Positions 1 through 14,630 of a stretch of DNA of 64,000 bases are shown piece after piece. Source of the DNA: Balaenoptera acutorostrata (taxonomy: Eukaryota > Chordata > Mammalia > Artiodactyla > Balaenopteridae). Position 1 is the stretch's first letter; each line of letters starts with the position of its first letter. A model generated the notes under the pieces. That model was given only the letters and a program-made list of their open reading frames with translations, searched no databases and was not told the origin of the DNA. The position numbers were made by a program, and so were the translations under genes. The stretch is from the NCBI RefSeq assembly GCF_949987535.1, contig NC_080079.1, positions 9,319,285 through 9,383,284 on the forward strand. The letters run 5' to 3'.

Positions 1-470
1 GAGAGGCCAGTCAAGAATAGGATATTTGCAACATAGGTTACTGGCAAAGGGCTTATATCAAGAATATGTAAAGAAGTTGTACATATCAATAAGAAAAAAT
101 TGACAAAAGACTTGTTGAATAGACATTTCACTAAGGGTAATCTCAATGGGCAATAGAAAAAGTGTTCAACCTCATCTGTAATCAGAAAGTGCAAATTAAA
201 GCCACAATGAGATATCACAAGATACCCATTAGTGTTGGCAAGAGGGAATTCTCATACTTTACTGGTGGAATGGTGAATTGTAGAGACACTTTGGAATAGA
301 GCTGAGAATTCTCTGGGAAATCAAAGCTACACATATCCTAGGGCTCAGCAATTCCACTCTTAGGTATGCACCTGATAGAATAAGTGCAAGGAAACATGAC
401 AAGAATGCACCCCAAATTTTAAAAAAACCAACCCAAATGTAAACAACAGAAGACTGATTAATAAGTGAGT
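1..470 (+). mobile_element. Old L1 ORF2 3'-end fragment
   Basis: The segment carries the recognisable end of L1 ORF2 in degraded form: the stretch about attacking cells of counts such as ACAATGAGATATCAC, then GGCAAGAGGGAATTCTCATAC and CAATTCCACTCTTAGGTATG. Stop codons interrupt the frame. It is an ancient non-functional copy cut by the window edge. Confidence 0.6.
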
Positions 471-483
471 CTTCTCTTTGAAG

Positions 484-717
484 AGAAGATGGCTTCTCTT
501 TGTTGCAGAGCACAGGCTCTAGTTGCGCGGGCTTCAGTAGTTATGGCATGTGGGCTCAGTAGTTGTGGCTCACAAGCTCTAGAGCACAGGCTCAGTAATT
601 GTCGTGCATGGGCTTAGTTGCTGTGCGGCATGTGGGATCTTCCCAGACAAGGGCTCGAACCCGTGTCCCCTGCATTGGCAGGCGGATTCTTAACCACTGT
701 GCCACCAGGGAAATCCT
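484..717 (-). mobile_element. CHR-type tRNA-Glu SINE
   Basis: Reading the minus strand gives the SINE head (CCTGGTGGCACAGTGGTTAAG, B box GGGTTCGAGCCC) and the body with GATCCCACATGCCGC. Orientation is reversed relative to the window. This family is characteristic of cetaceans and hippos and is one basis for the organism call. Confidence 0.8.
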
Positions 718-779
718 ATTCTGTGAAGGTGTTTTTGGACGAGATTATCATTTAAATCAGCAAACTTTGAGTAAAGCAG

Positions 780-1010
780 ATTGCCCATTGCTCTGTAATG
801 GGGGTGGGCCTCATCCAATCAGTTGAAGGCCTGAAAAGAACAAAGACTTATGTCCCCTGAACGAGAGGAAATTACGCCAGTGGACTTGAATTTTGACATG
901 GGCTCTCCCTGGGTCCCCAGCCTGCTGGACCACCCCTGCAGATTTTGGACATTCCAGCCTCCACACTCATGTAAGTCAATTCCTTAAAATAAATTTCTCT
1001 CTGTCTCCAG
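780..1010 (+). repeat. Unclassified ancient interspersed repeat
   Basis: The text from GGTGGGCCTCATCCAATCAG through CAATTCCTTAAAATAAATTT matches a medium-reiterated mammalian repeat that I recognise by its recurring wording but cannot assign to a family with certainty. No coding signal. Confidence 0.4.
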
Positions 1011-1755
1011 ATCCCACCCCAAACCTACCATTGCCATGGTGACATCACTTCCGGGCAGAGTGGCAGGGTGCCCTTTCTCACTCTCCTTTTCCCTGATGCC
1101 TGGAGGAACTGGGTCCTGACAGTGCCACCCTTTTCTACCTGGACCTGCTGGGACAAGGCCATAGCTTCTCCATCTCAGTACCTGGAGGTAAGCAGGCTGC
1201 TGGTACATGGCCAGCCCTAGAATATCCCCCATCAGCCCACAGTCCACTGCTGATGTCTCTGTGTATTTCCTTCTAGTCTTTTTTCCTCCTGCATATTTGT
1301 AAATTGACAGCAGCCAGATCATACTCTATATAAGTTTTGTATTCTGTCTTTTTAAAATATCACATTACATCATGAGCATATTATTGGAAATTTGACAAAG
1401 ACTTGATTTTTTGATAGGCCCATAATATTCTATCATGTATCATTCATTGGTTGTTCCACGAATATTTGTTGAGTGCACACAATGTGCCAGGTGTTGTGTG
1501 GCTTGTGCAAGCAGTTGAGTGTAGGACAAATGTGTGAGTCAATGAATACAGGGCAGGAGGCTCAGAGGCACTTGTTGCTATTTCCAGGTTCACAGCTGTT
1601 CCAGGTAACTGAACTTGCCCAGGTAAGTAAGAGGAGCACCAATGTATTTTAGGTGCCTGACATCGGTATGAGCACTGGACCGAGCTCTAAATATCCCCAC
1701 TTGGGGGTGTTTCCTGGTAGAAGCAAAGGAAAGCTTTAGGACCAGTACTTGTCAG
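1011..1755. other. Non-coding intergenic stretch
   Basis: No gene seen. A weak L2-like phrase (ATATTTGTTGAGTGCACACAATGTGCCAGG) occurs near 1461-1491. The short open frames here show no family resemblance and have no splice context. Confidence 0.5.
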
Positions 1756-1759
1756 AGAC

Positions 1760-2345
1760 AACTTCTTCCATAAGCTGCTTCTTTACTTTTTAAACTTATG
1801 TTTTCAATAGGTAATATGCTTACATTGTTCTAAAATTCAAGACGAAATAATAAGGTACACAATGAAAAGGCTCATTCCCACCTCTTCCTCATCTGCCAGG
1901 TACCCACCTCTGGTAACCATTTTTATCATTTTTTTGGTATGTATTATTCTAGAGTTTCTTTATGCAAATATAAGTTTCCTTTCCAACACAAAAAAGTAGT
2001 CTACAGTTTATATACTTTTGCACCTTGCTTTTTGCACTAACAATATCTCTCAGCAATATTTCCAAATAAATAAAGATCTTTTTATTACTTCTATAGTCCT
2101 ATTACTCCTATATAGTATTCCATTGTATGGTCAACCATAACTCTCTAGCCAGTCACCTGTTAATGGACATTTGAGTTTGCCATTAGGTTTGTCATCTCAA
2201 ACAAGGCTGCACTGACAAACTTGTGTGTATTTTATTTTATACATGTAATTGCTGGGTCAAAGGGTAAACACACTTGTAACTTTTGGTATATATTGCCTAA
2301 TTATTTTCTACAGGATTGTGCCAGTATACATTCCCACCAGCAGCA
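1760..2345 (-). mobile_element. Old L1 3'-region fragment, antisense
   Basis: Contains the antisense L1 signature words CATTGTATGGTCAACCATAA, AATTGCTGGGTCAAAGGGTA and ATTCCCACCAGCAGC in the usual order. It is degraded and non-coding. Confidence 0.65.
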
Positions 2346-3111
2346 CTCTTGACCCCACTTTTGGGCAGGAACCCAAGATGATTGCTTATTAGGTCAACAG
2401 GCTGAGCATCTGCTCTATACTAGATCCCATGACAAACAACCCCAGTGCAAAGAACGAGATGCTATTGGCACCTGCTTTTGAGCAGAGGGAGAGACAGACC
2501 TATTGGACAACCAAGTCAATACGTGACAAAGCACTATAGCATGATACAGGAAGTGCTGTGCGAATGTGGACAAAGGGATAATTTATTCTGCAAGGAAATC
2601 TTCAGAGGAAACAATAGTTAAGCTGGGCCCTAAAAGACAAGAAAGTTGTCTAGGGGGAGAGAGGTATTTGAGACGGGGGGGGGGCATGTCTAGAAGCTGA
2701 TTCCAAGAACCATAGATAGAGTTCATGGATGGAACATGAGGAACTAAGATTGGAGCTAAGATTGGAGAGGCAAGCCAGCACCAGGGAGAGACTTTAGCTG
2801 ATGAGCCTTCATCCTGAAAGAACTGAGCAGGCTTTATGGGCATATAAGTGGCAGTGACGTGGTCAGATCATCTCCCAGCCACACTCTCTGCCCACTCTAT
2901 TCCTCTAGACTCCAACACGCCAGGAGCATGGTAGCGTGTGTCCATTCCACCCCAGGGGGTCATTTGTTGCCTCAACTCAGACCTCACAATAGCTCCATGT
3001 AGGCCAGTTATGATGCAAGAAGTTTGTGACTGTCCCCTGGGTTCCCATAAAAACTGTCTTACAAAGAAACTCCAGGCACTGACACCTCCCATCCTAGCCT
3101 ATTGCCAGAGT
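2346..3111. other. Upstream flank of C10orf120
   Basis: No separate gene is seen. A G-run occurs near 2676. The frame upstream of the C10orf120 start remains open from 2938 but looks like 5' untranslated sequence. No convincing TATA box was found. Confidence 0.4.
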
Positions 3112-4890
<1,779 letters not shown>

Positions 4891-5039
4891 AGGTTTATTT
4901 ATTCCCCATGGAAACCGAGTGTCCTGGTCCTTATTACTCCTGCAGCTCTGCCCCAGGTGGCTTCCCTCTTTCTCTTTTTTTCTTTCTTTTTTTTTTAGCT
5001 TTAAGATTTTTTTTATTTAAAAATTTTTTATTTTATTTA

Positions 5040-5408
5040 TTTATTTTTAATTTAAAAAAAATTTATTTATTTTATTTACTTATTTTTGGCTGTGTTGGGT
5101 CTTTGTTGCTGTGCGCGGGCTTTCTCTATTTGCAGCGAGCGGGGGCTACTCTTTGTTGAGGTGCACAGGCTTCTCATTGCAGTGGCTTCTCTTGTTGCTG
5201 AGCACGGGCTCTAGGCACACGGGCTTCAGTAGTTGTGGCACGCGGGTTCAGTAGTTGTGCCTTGTGGGCTCTAGAGCGCAGACTCAGTAGTTGTGGTGCA
5301 TGGGCTTAGTTGCTCCACGGCACGTGGGATCTTCCTGGACCAGGGCTCCAACCCGTGTCCCCTGCATTGGCAGGCGGATTCTTAACCACTGCGCCACCAG
5401 GGAAGCCC
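5040..5408 (-). mobile_element. CHR-type tRNA-Glu SINE with A-rich tail
   Basis: The minus strand begins with GGGGCTTCCCTGGTGGCGCA at 5408 and runs leftward through the body into an A/T-rich tail (plus-strand TTTATTTATTTT). It lies about 150 bp past the C10orf120 stop, so it may be in or near that gene's 3' untranslated region. Confidence 0.85.
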
Positions 5409-5409
5409 C

Positions 5410-5722
5410 CAGATTTTTATTTTATGTTGGAGTAGAGTTGATTAACAATGTTGTGTTAGTTTCAGGTGTACAGCAGAGTGATTCAGTTATACATATACAT
5501 GTATCTATTCTTTTTCAAATTCTTTTCCCATTTAGGTTATTACAGAGTACTGAGCAGAGTTCCCTGTGCTATACAGTAGGTCCTTGTTGGTTATCTATTT
5601 TAAATATAGGAGTGTGTACATGTCAATCTCAAACTCCTTAACTATCCATCCCCCCTACCCTTCCCCCCTGGTAACCATAAGTTCGTTCTCTCAGTCTGTG
5701 AGTCTATTTCTGTTTGGTGGCC
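5410..5722 (-). mobile_element. L1 3' untranslated-region fragment, antisense
   Basis: Contains CAGCAGAGTGATTCAGTTAT, GAGTTCCCTGTGCTATACAG and CCATAAGTTCGTTCTCTCAG, the same wording as four other antisense L1 3' ends in this window. Confidence 0.75.
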
Positions 5723-5889
5723 TCCCTCCTTTTCTCCTTACAGGACCCGATCTCCAGGGCGTCCTCAAGGTAGGACCTAGCTGCTGAGCTTCCTGGTGTC
5801 AGGCAACTGTTGGCTCTCAGCTGCTCCCCCTCCCCCAGCAACCCAGCCTTCCCAGGATGCAGCTCCTCCTTTTCACCTACTCCCATGGG

Positions 5890-6345
5890 GCCTGTATCAG
5901 TTACCTGCTTCTGTGAAGCAAATCACCCCCAAATTCAGCAGCTTACACCCACTTTCATTAATTTAGGTTATAATTCTAATTGTGGGTCAGCAATTTGGGC
6001 TGGTCTCCACGGGGTTCCTCCTGTGTCTGCAGTCAACGGCGGGTCATTTGGGTGGCTCTCTTTCTCGGGGGAGAGCTATCAGCTGGGTCAGTGGGAGTGA
6101 CGGGTTACATCTTTCCTTTTCCAGCAGCTGTAGCAGGCCAGCCCCAGGCTTGTTCACGGGGCCACTGCAGGAGCCGAGAGAGCAAGCAAAAGTCTGCAAG
6201 GACTCTTGAAGCCAAGACCAGAACCGGCACACCACCCCTTTGCCACATTCTGTTGGCCAAAGCAAGATACACGGCCAGGTCCAGATGCAAGGGTGTGTAA
6301 ATGGACTTCACCTCTTGCTGGGAGGAGGTGGAAAGTCATACTGCA
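5890..6345 (+). repeat. Unclassified ancient mammalian repeat
   Basis: Begins GTATCAGTTACCTGCTTCTG and continues with GGGTCAGCAATTTGGGCTGG, then a run ending near GCCACATTCTGTTGGCCAAA. I recognise this as a common decayed mammalian repeat but cannot name the family. The overlapping open frames are unrelated to known proteins. Confidence 0.4.
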
Positions 6346-8060
6346 AAAGGGCATGAGCTCAGGGAGGCTGGTACAGACAGGACCGTGGCTGCAGTCAGTC
6401 TGCCCCAGAGCCCCTGGGGCTGGAGCTGGGACCAGCCTGTAGCCCAGGTGGGGGGAAAGAACCCTGCTCAGGAAAGAGGCTGCCCAGGCCTAAAGGCTAG
6501 AGGTCTGTCCCATGCTCCCCACTTCTTGCCTAGACGTGCAGCTTCTACCTTGGAAGGCAGAGCCAGCTTGTTCCCGGCCTGATCTCTGCCTCCTTCCTCG
6601 TCTGTGCAGCCACGTGACTTACACCCCCCCCCCCCCATCGAGTCAAGTGCAGGCATGGGACACGCAAGGCTGTAGCGGGCACGATTCCTTTGGATGTGTC
6701 AGGAGGAGGGTCCAAGGTCCCTGCGGTCAGTTATTGCTACTCCCATGAAGGCCCTGCCTCGGCCCCAAGGTGGCAGATCTGGGAGATATTTCAGCGTCTG
6801 AGAAGATGACACATTCGTTTCTTGTCTGCATCTGAAACCCAGAAGGATCCCCTGGTTAATCACACTCTGTCCTCAGCAACCCTGCACACAGTTGGAAAGA
6901 CACTGAGCTTGTCCACAGGTACAGCTTCTGGGGACAAGGCCAGCATTCTTTCTAGATCGTTCCTCTCTGTGGATTTTTTGCAATTGGCTCTTTCAGAACC
7001 ACAGCTCTCCTCCAAGCAGAGGGGGAGTCATGTGGGGGAGGCCGACCCTCTCCCATTTTCCAGGAGGACTCCATTGGCCATAGCCACAGGTTAAGAGAAA
7101 GTATTGTATCGGTAGCTGCTATTGCCAAGACAGCGATTTAGGGAGATGTAGCATCATTCCAAAGTCATCAGTGGAAGAATCAGTATAAACCAAAGGAATG
7201 CTCTAACTTTTCAACTGGGGCAAAGTTGGAAACTGGGGAGAAGGAAAATATTATTTCCAATGTTGATATAACTTCTCCAATGGCTATAAAATTGTGAATA
7301 TCAAAGCAACACATGAAAACTCAAACCGGTTTGAAAACATTTTAAAGCTATTTAGCTGGATCCTAAACATTGCTCAAGATCAGCTCTGCAATGTGGTAGA
7401 AAGTTCTTTGCATGAGAAGTGAGGAGACCAGTGCTCTTCTTAGAGATCTACCACCAAGCAGCTGGGAAGTGTGGGTAAACCACAAGGCTCTCTGGGACTC
7501 AACTTCCTCAGCAGTTAAATGAGCTCATCAACTAGAACATCACCAAGGTCCAGTTCTGGGATTCATTTAACTAGCTGTTTGCGATGGAGTTTGCATTGCT
7601 CACCGTCTGCTTAGTGCCACAACCGAAGAACTGTGTTACAGCACCAGGTGGTGCTGGTCTGGAGACATTTTCACTGAGTCCAGAGGTCACCTCTGAGAAT
7701 AAATCAGGGAAGGTGTTAACAGAATGCAAGATGTTGCTCTACTAGCTGTTGTCAGTAACAACCTTGTTGATGGTGTCATTTTAATGACAATAAACATTAA
7801 TTACTTGGAGCCATCCAGAAATAACCCACAGTTAACCATACAGGTTTGTGTGTCTGTGTGCCATCTTCTAGGAAGTATATATGAAAATAAGCTTCGATTT
7901 ATTTATTATTAAAGGTTTCTGAAAAATCTCTGAATGAAGTATGTATTCCTTCTAACTGCTTACCTGGAGTTACATAAACACACCCAGATGATAATATTTG
8001 ATAAAAAGATAAGTGACCTAAAGAGCCCTTCAAGAGCCTTAGGCTATGGTGGAATTTAAT
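6346..8060. other. Intergenic DNA, no gene seen
   Basis: Contains a C-run at 6626-6637 and otherwise unremarkable sequence. No splice-supported coding segment and no repeat family that I can name with confidence. Confidence 0.4.
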
Positions 8061-8061
8061 T

Positions 8062-8785
8062 AAAATTTTATTTTTTATTTTTTTAATTAAAAAAAACTTT
8101 ATTGAAGTATAGTTGATTTACAGTGTTTCAGGTGTACAGCAAAGTGATTCAGTTATATATTTACATATATGTATATATATTTATACTCTTTTTCAGATTC
8201 TTTTCCATTATAGATTATTACAGAATATTGAATATAGTTCCCTGTGCTATACAGTAGGTCCTTGTTTATCTATTTTATATATAGTAGTATGTATCTGTTA
8301 AACCCAAGTTCCCAGTTTATCCCTCCCCCCCCACCCCACCCGCTTCCCCTTTGGTGATCATAAGTTTGTTTTCTATGTCTGGGAGTCTGTTTCTGTTTTG
8401 TAAATAAGTACATTTGTATCATTTCTGTTTTTAGATTCCACATATAAGTGATACCATATGATATTTGTCTTTCTCTGTCTGACTCACTTCACTTAGTATG
8501 ATAATTTCTAGGTCCATTCATGTTGCTGAAATGGTAATATTTCATTCTTCTTTTTAGCTCAGTAGTATTCCATTATATATTTGTACCACATCTTCTTTAT
8601 CCATTTCTCCATCGATGGACACCTAGGTTGCTTCCATATCTTGTTTATTATAAATAACACTGCTATGAACCTTGGGGTGCATGTATCTTTTTGAGTTAGA
8701 GTTTTCATCTTTTCCAGATATACGCCCAGGAGCGGGATTGCTGGATCACATGGTAACTCTATTTTTACTTTTTAAGGAACTATGG
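8062..8785 (-). mobile_element. L1 3' region, antisense
   Basis: Shows TTATTGAAGTATAGTTGATT, TTCCCTGTGCTATACAGTAG, TTCCATTATATATTTGTACC and TTGCTGGATCACATGGTAAC in order, which is the antisense end of a cetartiodactyl L1. Truncated at the 5' side. Confidence 0.8.
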
Positions 8786-8969
8786 TGGAACTTAGAAAGC
8801 CTTTGGGCATCAGCCCAAAGAGACTTCTGGTAAGGAGTAATTTAACCTGAAATTTGTAACAATTCTTTATTCCTTGAGAACTCTGATACAAAGTAGCCTT
8901 GTGGGCAAGTGATAGATTAAATTTTTCCCCAAAGTCCAGTATTGGTTATTCAATATACAGAGGCAAAAA

Positions 8970-9000
8970 GAGATAGATGACAGATAGATAGATGATAGAT

Positions 9001-9031
<31 letters not shown>

Positions 9032-9045
9032 GATAGATGATAGAT
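8970..9045 (+). repeat. (GATA)n microsatellite
   Basis: Imperfect GATA/TAGA tetranucleotide array with a few GATGATA interruptions. Confidence 0.9.
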
Positions 9046-9972
9046 ATTTCAGAGGAAAAAAGAATCTGATAGTTGATTTTCACATAAGCTTAATGTCGTC
9101 ATTACTGGAAAAAGTCAGAACTTCTTTGGACTTCCTTACACTTACAGTTTAGTATCAGTTTTATTTTGAATTACTTATGGAAACAGACCTCGTCGTCTTT
9201 TCCATTCTTAGAACCAATACAGATTTTAATCTGTTCTTGCCTGAGACTCACAGGAGCCCTGTGGAGTCCGAGAGGGCTCATTTATGAGGATGGTATCTGA
9301 AGAAGGTGACCAAATGAGCTGGAAGATTCTGGGGTGAAACATCTGGCTAGCACTTTGGACATGGCCAGAGCTTCAGCTGCATTTCCTGAAGAGACACTGG
9401 GTGCTTCCTGCTATAGTTCACCCCCAGACTGGGTCTGTTGCCCCCCTCTGGGATCCCATAGCAATCTGACTTTGCTCCCTCCATCTTCCCTGTTTCATCT
9501 TTCCTCATGTATAACCCGCTGGGTGATAAGCCATTTGTATGACCCCAGTGCCTAGGTTCAACTTAATCATTCTGGCAGCCTTAGTGCCTAGCACACCTTC
9601 TGTACTCCATAAATCAGTACATCATTGTAATGAGGTGACATTTGTATTCCTTAAGAGCTGGTACCAGGATGTATCTTAGGGTAAATTGTCTTTCTTGGGG
9701 AAAAATACCTTATAATCCATTTTGAGCTGGAACAGGATACTTGAGGAGCCCCCCAAACAAAACAAAAGAATGGTTAAGTCTTCTGCATGGGGAAGTGAGA
9801 GGAATTTTCAATTTCCTCTTGAAAAAGGGAGAAAGAAGGGAGAGAGAGGAGGGAGGAACTAGTGAGATGGAGTAAGGCAGGGTGCATGGGTAGAGGGACC
9901 ACATAAAACCCCCAGATGGCGATGAAAAGGAAGACTTGGACTCCACCCTCAACAAGCTTATAAACTAGTTAA
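9046..9972. other. Intergenic DNA, no gene seen
   Basis: No coding exon is supported. The short open frames on both strands lack family resemblance and splice context. A purine-rich GGGAGAAAGAAGG run lies near 9828-9855. Confidence 0.4.
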
Positions 9973-9983
9973 AGAATGAGACA

Positions 9984-10320
9984 GGGGCTTCCCTGGTGGT
10001 GCAGTGGTTGAGAATCTGCCTGCTAATGCAGGAGACACGGGTTCGAGCCCTGGTCTGGGAAGATCCCACATGCCGCGGAGCAGCTGGGCCCGTGAGCCAC
10101 AGCTGCTGAGCCTGCGCGTCTGGAGCCTGTGCCCCGCAACGGGAGGGGCCGCGATAGTGAAAGGCCCGCGCACCGCGATGAAGAGCGGTCCCCGCACCGC
10201 GATGAAGAGTGGCCCCCACTTGCCGCAACTAGAGAAAGCCCTCGCACGAACCGAAGACCCAGCACAGCCAAAAATAAATAAATAAATAAATAAATAAAAT
10301 TAAAAAAAAAAAAAAAAAAA
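9984..10320 (+). mobile_element. Full-length CHR-type SINE with target-site duplication
   Basis: Starts GGGGCTTCCCTGGTGGTGCA, has the B box GGGTTCGAGCCC, and ends in (AAAT)n and poly-A. It is flanked by a perfect 11-bp duplication AGAATGAGACA at 9973-9983 and 10321-10331. Relatively young copy. Confidence 0.95.
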
Positions 10321-10454
10321 AGAATGAGACAAATATTCAAAAATGTTAATACCATGGAGCCCCACCTATCCAAGTTTATCTTCCTCTGCGCACCATGAAT
10401 CTCCAGTTTCAGCAAACAGGCCTTCAGAGTCAGCCCTGAAGTAGATGCTGAGAG

Positions 10455-10690
10455 TTCAAAGACCACATGGGCTATGGCGGCAGGCACACCTGGGTGCAAG
10501 TCCTTGTTCCATTATGAGCTGCGGGATCTCGGTCAAGTTCCAGACATCTCTCAGCTTCAGGTTCCTCACCTATAAATGGGAGCAATAATGCGTCCCCCTC
10601 ACAGGGATGTTGGAGGATTAAATGAGGTAATGTGTGGGAAACACTAAGAACAGTTAATTCAGCATGAGGCTTGGTAACTACTTCATATCA
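10455..10690 (+). repeat. MIR fragment
   Basis: Typical MIR core wording: CTCAGCTTCAGGTTCCTCAC, then CTATAAATGGGAGCAATAAT and ATTAAATGAGGTAATGTGTG. Confidence 0.65.
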
Positions 10691-10734
10691 GCTGAGAGTT
10701 TATAATATCTGAATCTTTATTATTATTATTGGGT

Positions 10735-10860
10735 TCAATCTGGTTGAAGCTCCCCATATAAAAATTCAATGAAATGTATATGCTTTTCTCCTGTTAATTT
10801 GTCAGTTTAATTTTTAGACCCATCCAGGGATCCTAAGAAAGTTGAAGAAAATTTTTCTTC
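10735..10860 (+). repeat. LTR-like fragment
   Basis: Wording such as CTTTTCTCCTGTTAATTTGT followed by CAGTTTAATTTTTAGACCCA resembles the 3' end of an old mammalian endogenous-retrovirus LTR. Low confidence. Confidence 0.35.
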
Positions 10861-11849
10861 CCCTACAATATGCATGTCTGCTACTTCAGTTCAGTGTTTC
10901 ATCAGTCTCCAAAAGCCAGCAAAGCTGTCAGAAAAGACAACCTGATAAATATCAAGAATAATCAGCGGGAAATATGCAAAATATAATGCTTGGAAACATC
11001 CATCCTAAAGGTTTACGTAAAACGATTCTTACGCGAAACGATTCTTAAACTTTTTTGACTGGAAAAATCAAATCATGGAAACTGTGACACCATTAGAACA
11101 ATGGCTCCCATACTGCTACCCTGAGCTACATTTTCATATTCACATTGAATAAAAGAGGCTCAATTATCAGTTTGAGTAATTATTGCTCATCTTTGGTACA
11201 AACTCAGAATTCTTCATATGGAAAAACCCAGGAAGTTCAAAAGACTTGATTTTTAGTGCAAATACCCAAATTCCTAGATAGATTAAATCATGCTCTGATT
11301 GCATCTCTCTTTTTCTTTTGTATTCTGTGGTAATCGCCTCCTGAGAAATAAAGCACAAAAGATTTAAAATCCACAAAAGTACCCTAATGCACCAGTGAAT
11401 GTTCGAGACATTCCAGTTAGGTTCATTACTTACCATTTGGTAAGCGCTCTTACTGGTGAATAGTATAGCTTTTAGCTTCTAAGCCATACAGTACCCTGAC
11501 ATCCTTTCCATTACAGCTTTTGTCAATTCAACTCGTCACCCGTATCAGGTGTTATTTTAGCAATATTTGAAATAGAGGGTATAAGATATTCTTTCCTGTT
11601 TAGGGGAGAAAATTTTCCATTTAAACCCGAAACACTATTGCTTTTAAAGAGACATATGGCATTCTTGGTTTCAAAATCATGGTGGTATTCAAGGGCTCGA
11701 AATATGAGGGGAGGGAAATGTTAGTTAATTTTATTTTCATCCTAATGAGTACCAGGTTTATAAGCATCAAATGGTAAACATTATAACAGTAGAAACTATT
11801 CCTCTAATAGCTGAAGGAAGAAAGGACTCATACACCTGTTTTTCACTTG

Positions 11850-12375
11850 CCCCTACATCCCAGCTGTCTGTGCACATAGTGTGGGAGAGGAAAAATTTCC
11901 ACCTTTACCCTTTCTAGATTCTGTGCCTGCTCTAAGAATTAAACTGGCATAAGACAGATTAACCACTGGGGGGGAAACAAATTTAATTATGGATGTATTT
12001 GTGGAGCCCCATAAAGATGTGGGACTCAAAATGTGGCCAGATGATTGGGACTTATAAGCCATCCTGAGCTAAGGAAAAGGATAGGAATTGTAGGTGAAGA
12101 GAAGGCAATTCAAGGACAGGTGGGAAGAGAAAATGTATGGGAAACAAAAGTTCTTGCCCTTCCAGGCAGGTAAATCTCAGGTGAAAAAAAAGAGATCTCT
12201 GGGAGTAGCTCTCCTCCTTTACAAATACTCTTTCTAATGGAAATTTCCTTTATGAATGTAGATTTCCCTTACAGAAGGGTACCTTCTTCTGCATCTACAG
12301 TTTCTCAGAAATAACCAGCTCAAAATAATCCTTATGCCAAAGGGGCATATTTGGGGTGGCCTATTCTGCTACCGT
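11850..12375 (-). repeat. Old LTR-like interspersed repeat, antisense
   Basis: Phrases such as TAAGACAGATTAACCACTGG, GTGGAGCCCCATAAAGATGT and CCAAAGGGGCATATTTGGGG recall an ancient ERV-L or MaLR type LTR. The family is not assigned. Confidence 0.35.
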
Positions 12376-13790
12376 TCATAGATTTTCTGATTTTTTAATT
12401 ATCCTTGTATACTTGGAATAAATCCTATACTTTCATGATTATTTTTTACATTGCTAAATTCGATTTCTTAACATTCTATCCCATTTTATCTTATGTTTGC
12501 ATCTAAGTTAATAAATTAGTTTCCTTCCTGAATTGTCCTTGCTCGTTATGTTATCAGATTATAGTTATATCAGATTTTTCTAAAGTTGTTAAATGAGCCG
12601 GTAGACCTTTTACCTTCTCTAAGATATTTTAAATAAGATAAGGATTTTTGAAGAGTTTAGTTTTATTTTTTTTAGTAAAACTATCTGAACTTAGGGTCTT
12701 TTGGAGTAGAAAACTTCTGATTATTTACTCCATGTTAAATGATTATTTGTTTGTCAACATTTATATTTCTTCTTGGACAAACTTGTATTTTCTGATTTAT
12801 ATTTTCTTCAAAACTATTTTTTTCTAATGTTTTACATTATTTAGTATACAGTTGTTTATATATTCACTTTATTTTAAAAATATCATCTGTAATTTTTGTT
12901 CACAGTATAAGGTCCCCATACTCCACTCCACTTTTTGTTCCTGGTCAGTCTTCCTAGAGGTTCTTCTTTTTTACTAGCTTAAAAAATAAAACAGATTTTA
13001 GTTTTGTTGGTGCTCTCTATTCTATTTCCTTAGATTTACTTAACTAAAAGTCTAACACAACTCACTTTTTAATTTTGTGTTTTAAATAAATGTATTTTAA
13101 AGTTCTATGTTTGCCTTTAAATGCCAAATAGCTGCATCTAACAAAATTTGATGTCAACTACATTCATCCTCATTATATTCTAAACATTTAATAATTTCTA
13201 TTACCATTTTACTTCCCTCTCAAGAATTATTTTATTTCGGAGTTCACTTTCAAGTTTACAAATAATTTAATACTTTTATTTTACTATTTACTATTTAATT
13301 GCCTTGAAGTTATAAACATGGTCTATATGACATCCTTAATTACTGGATTTAAAAATTAATATATGACACGATTAATTTTTGTGAATGTTCAACACATCCT
13401 TGAAAAGATAGTTCATGATTTCTAGGGTACGAGTCCCATATTCATCTTTTAGATCAAAATTTTAAATGTTCACACTTTGTGGTAAAATCACCCACCACAT
13501 TCATTTCTCCTCCTACCACAATCAGTTGTTGCTTTGTAGTTATGTTAAGTGTGCAATTTGTGATTGTTGTATCTTCTTAGTGGACTTTTTTCCACTATTT
13601 TTTAGTGACTCTTTTTAGTTTTATCCTTATTATTGACTTGTGCATTCAATATCTCATTTGATATGAATATTTCAAATTCACCATATTTTGGGAGGGATGG
13701 GATATTATATATCACAACTTTCATGGATTGTTGTGATGTTCTGACGGCAATCACACGGCTTCCACTGTTGATGTGCGCTATGGCTTGTCC
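12376..13790. other. AT-rich non-coding stretch
   Basis: Strongly AT-rich with many stop codons in all frames. Probably decayed L1 or other transposon sequence, but I cannot point to a diagnostic segment. No gene. Confidence 0.4.
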
Positions 13791-13794
13791 TCAC

Positions 13795-14005
13795 AGTGTG
13801 ACGAGTGGGCACAGCCCAGCTCAGGAATCAGACGGCCCTGGTCACAGCCCTGTGGGCATGAGAGCTGGATGGCTTTACACAAGTTATTTACTCTCCCTAA
13901 GCCTCAGTCCATTCATCTGTAAAATGGGAATTTAATAGTAATAGCCTCCTTGGGTTCTGGAGGATAATCCACACATACACGGCTCAGTGCCCAGCCCAGG
14001 GAGCC
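13795..14005 (+). repeat. MIR element
   Basis: Contains ACACAAGTTATTTACTCTCC, CCATTCATCTGTAAAATGGG and the later part with GGATAATCCACACATACACG, in MIR order. Confidence 0.7.
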
Positions 14006-14630
14006 TCTCCAGTACATTACCTGCCACTGTCAACATCCTATGACAACCACTTCCTTTCCCAACTAGATACTTCTTTCCTCAGTAAATAGAAATCAACAAA
14101 TGCTCTGGAAACTATTTGACCATAAATGTCAACCTGAACACTGGGAGTCCATCTCCAGCTGCCCTTCCTGGGCCCTGAGGTGGCATTGGATTGGGGGGCA
14201 CAAAAGAAACCTCCCCACCCTGGGGTGTCCATCACGTCAGCTCTGGAAAATATAAATGAAGGTTTGCCTGAAAGCAGGTGTCAAGTGCAGAACCAGAAAT
14301 TATTCCCGTCACTTCAGGTGGCGTCTCTAGACTGGACCCACATCTACAGTGAACCCCGCTGATCTAGAATCTGAGGTCCCGGCTTTGAAGCAGAGGGAAC
14401 ATGCAGCCCCTTGTAGGAGTTCAAGACACGTCACCCTGAAACATGCCATCTTGGCATATTGATGATTTGAACTGAAGGCACTTGAGACACAGCAGATGCA
14501 GGAAGGGCTCTGATGGATGCATTTCTACCTACAAGCTGCCCACAAAATGTCCCATCAGAATGGCGCCCCCGCTGGACCAGGCAGACAGGAAGGTCCTCCT
14601 CACACGAGCCTGGGATGGGCGCTGACAGGG

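Noticed and set aside
10023..10499. 158-codon minus-strand open frame, and similar frames at 18882-19252, 39549-39821 and 45439-45768
   Set aside because: They lie in tRNA-derived SINE copies, whose GC-rich body stays open by chance.
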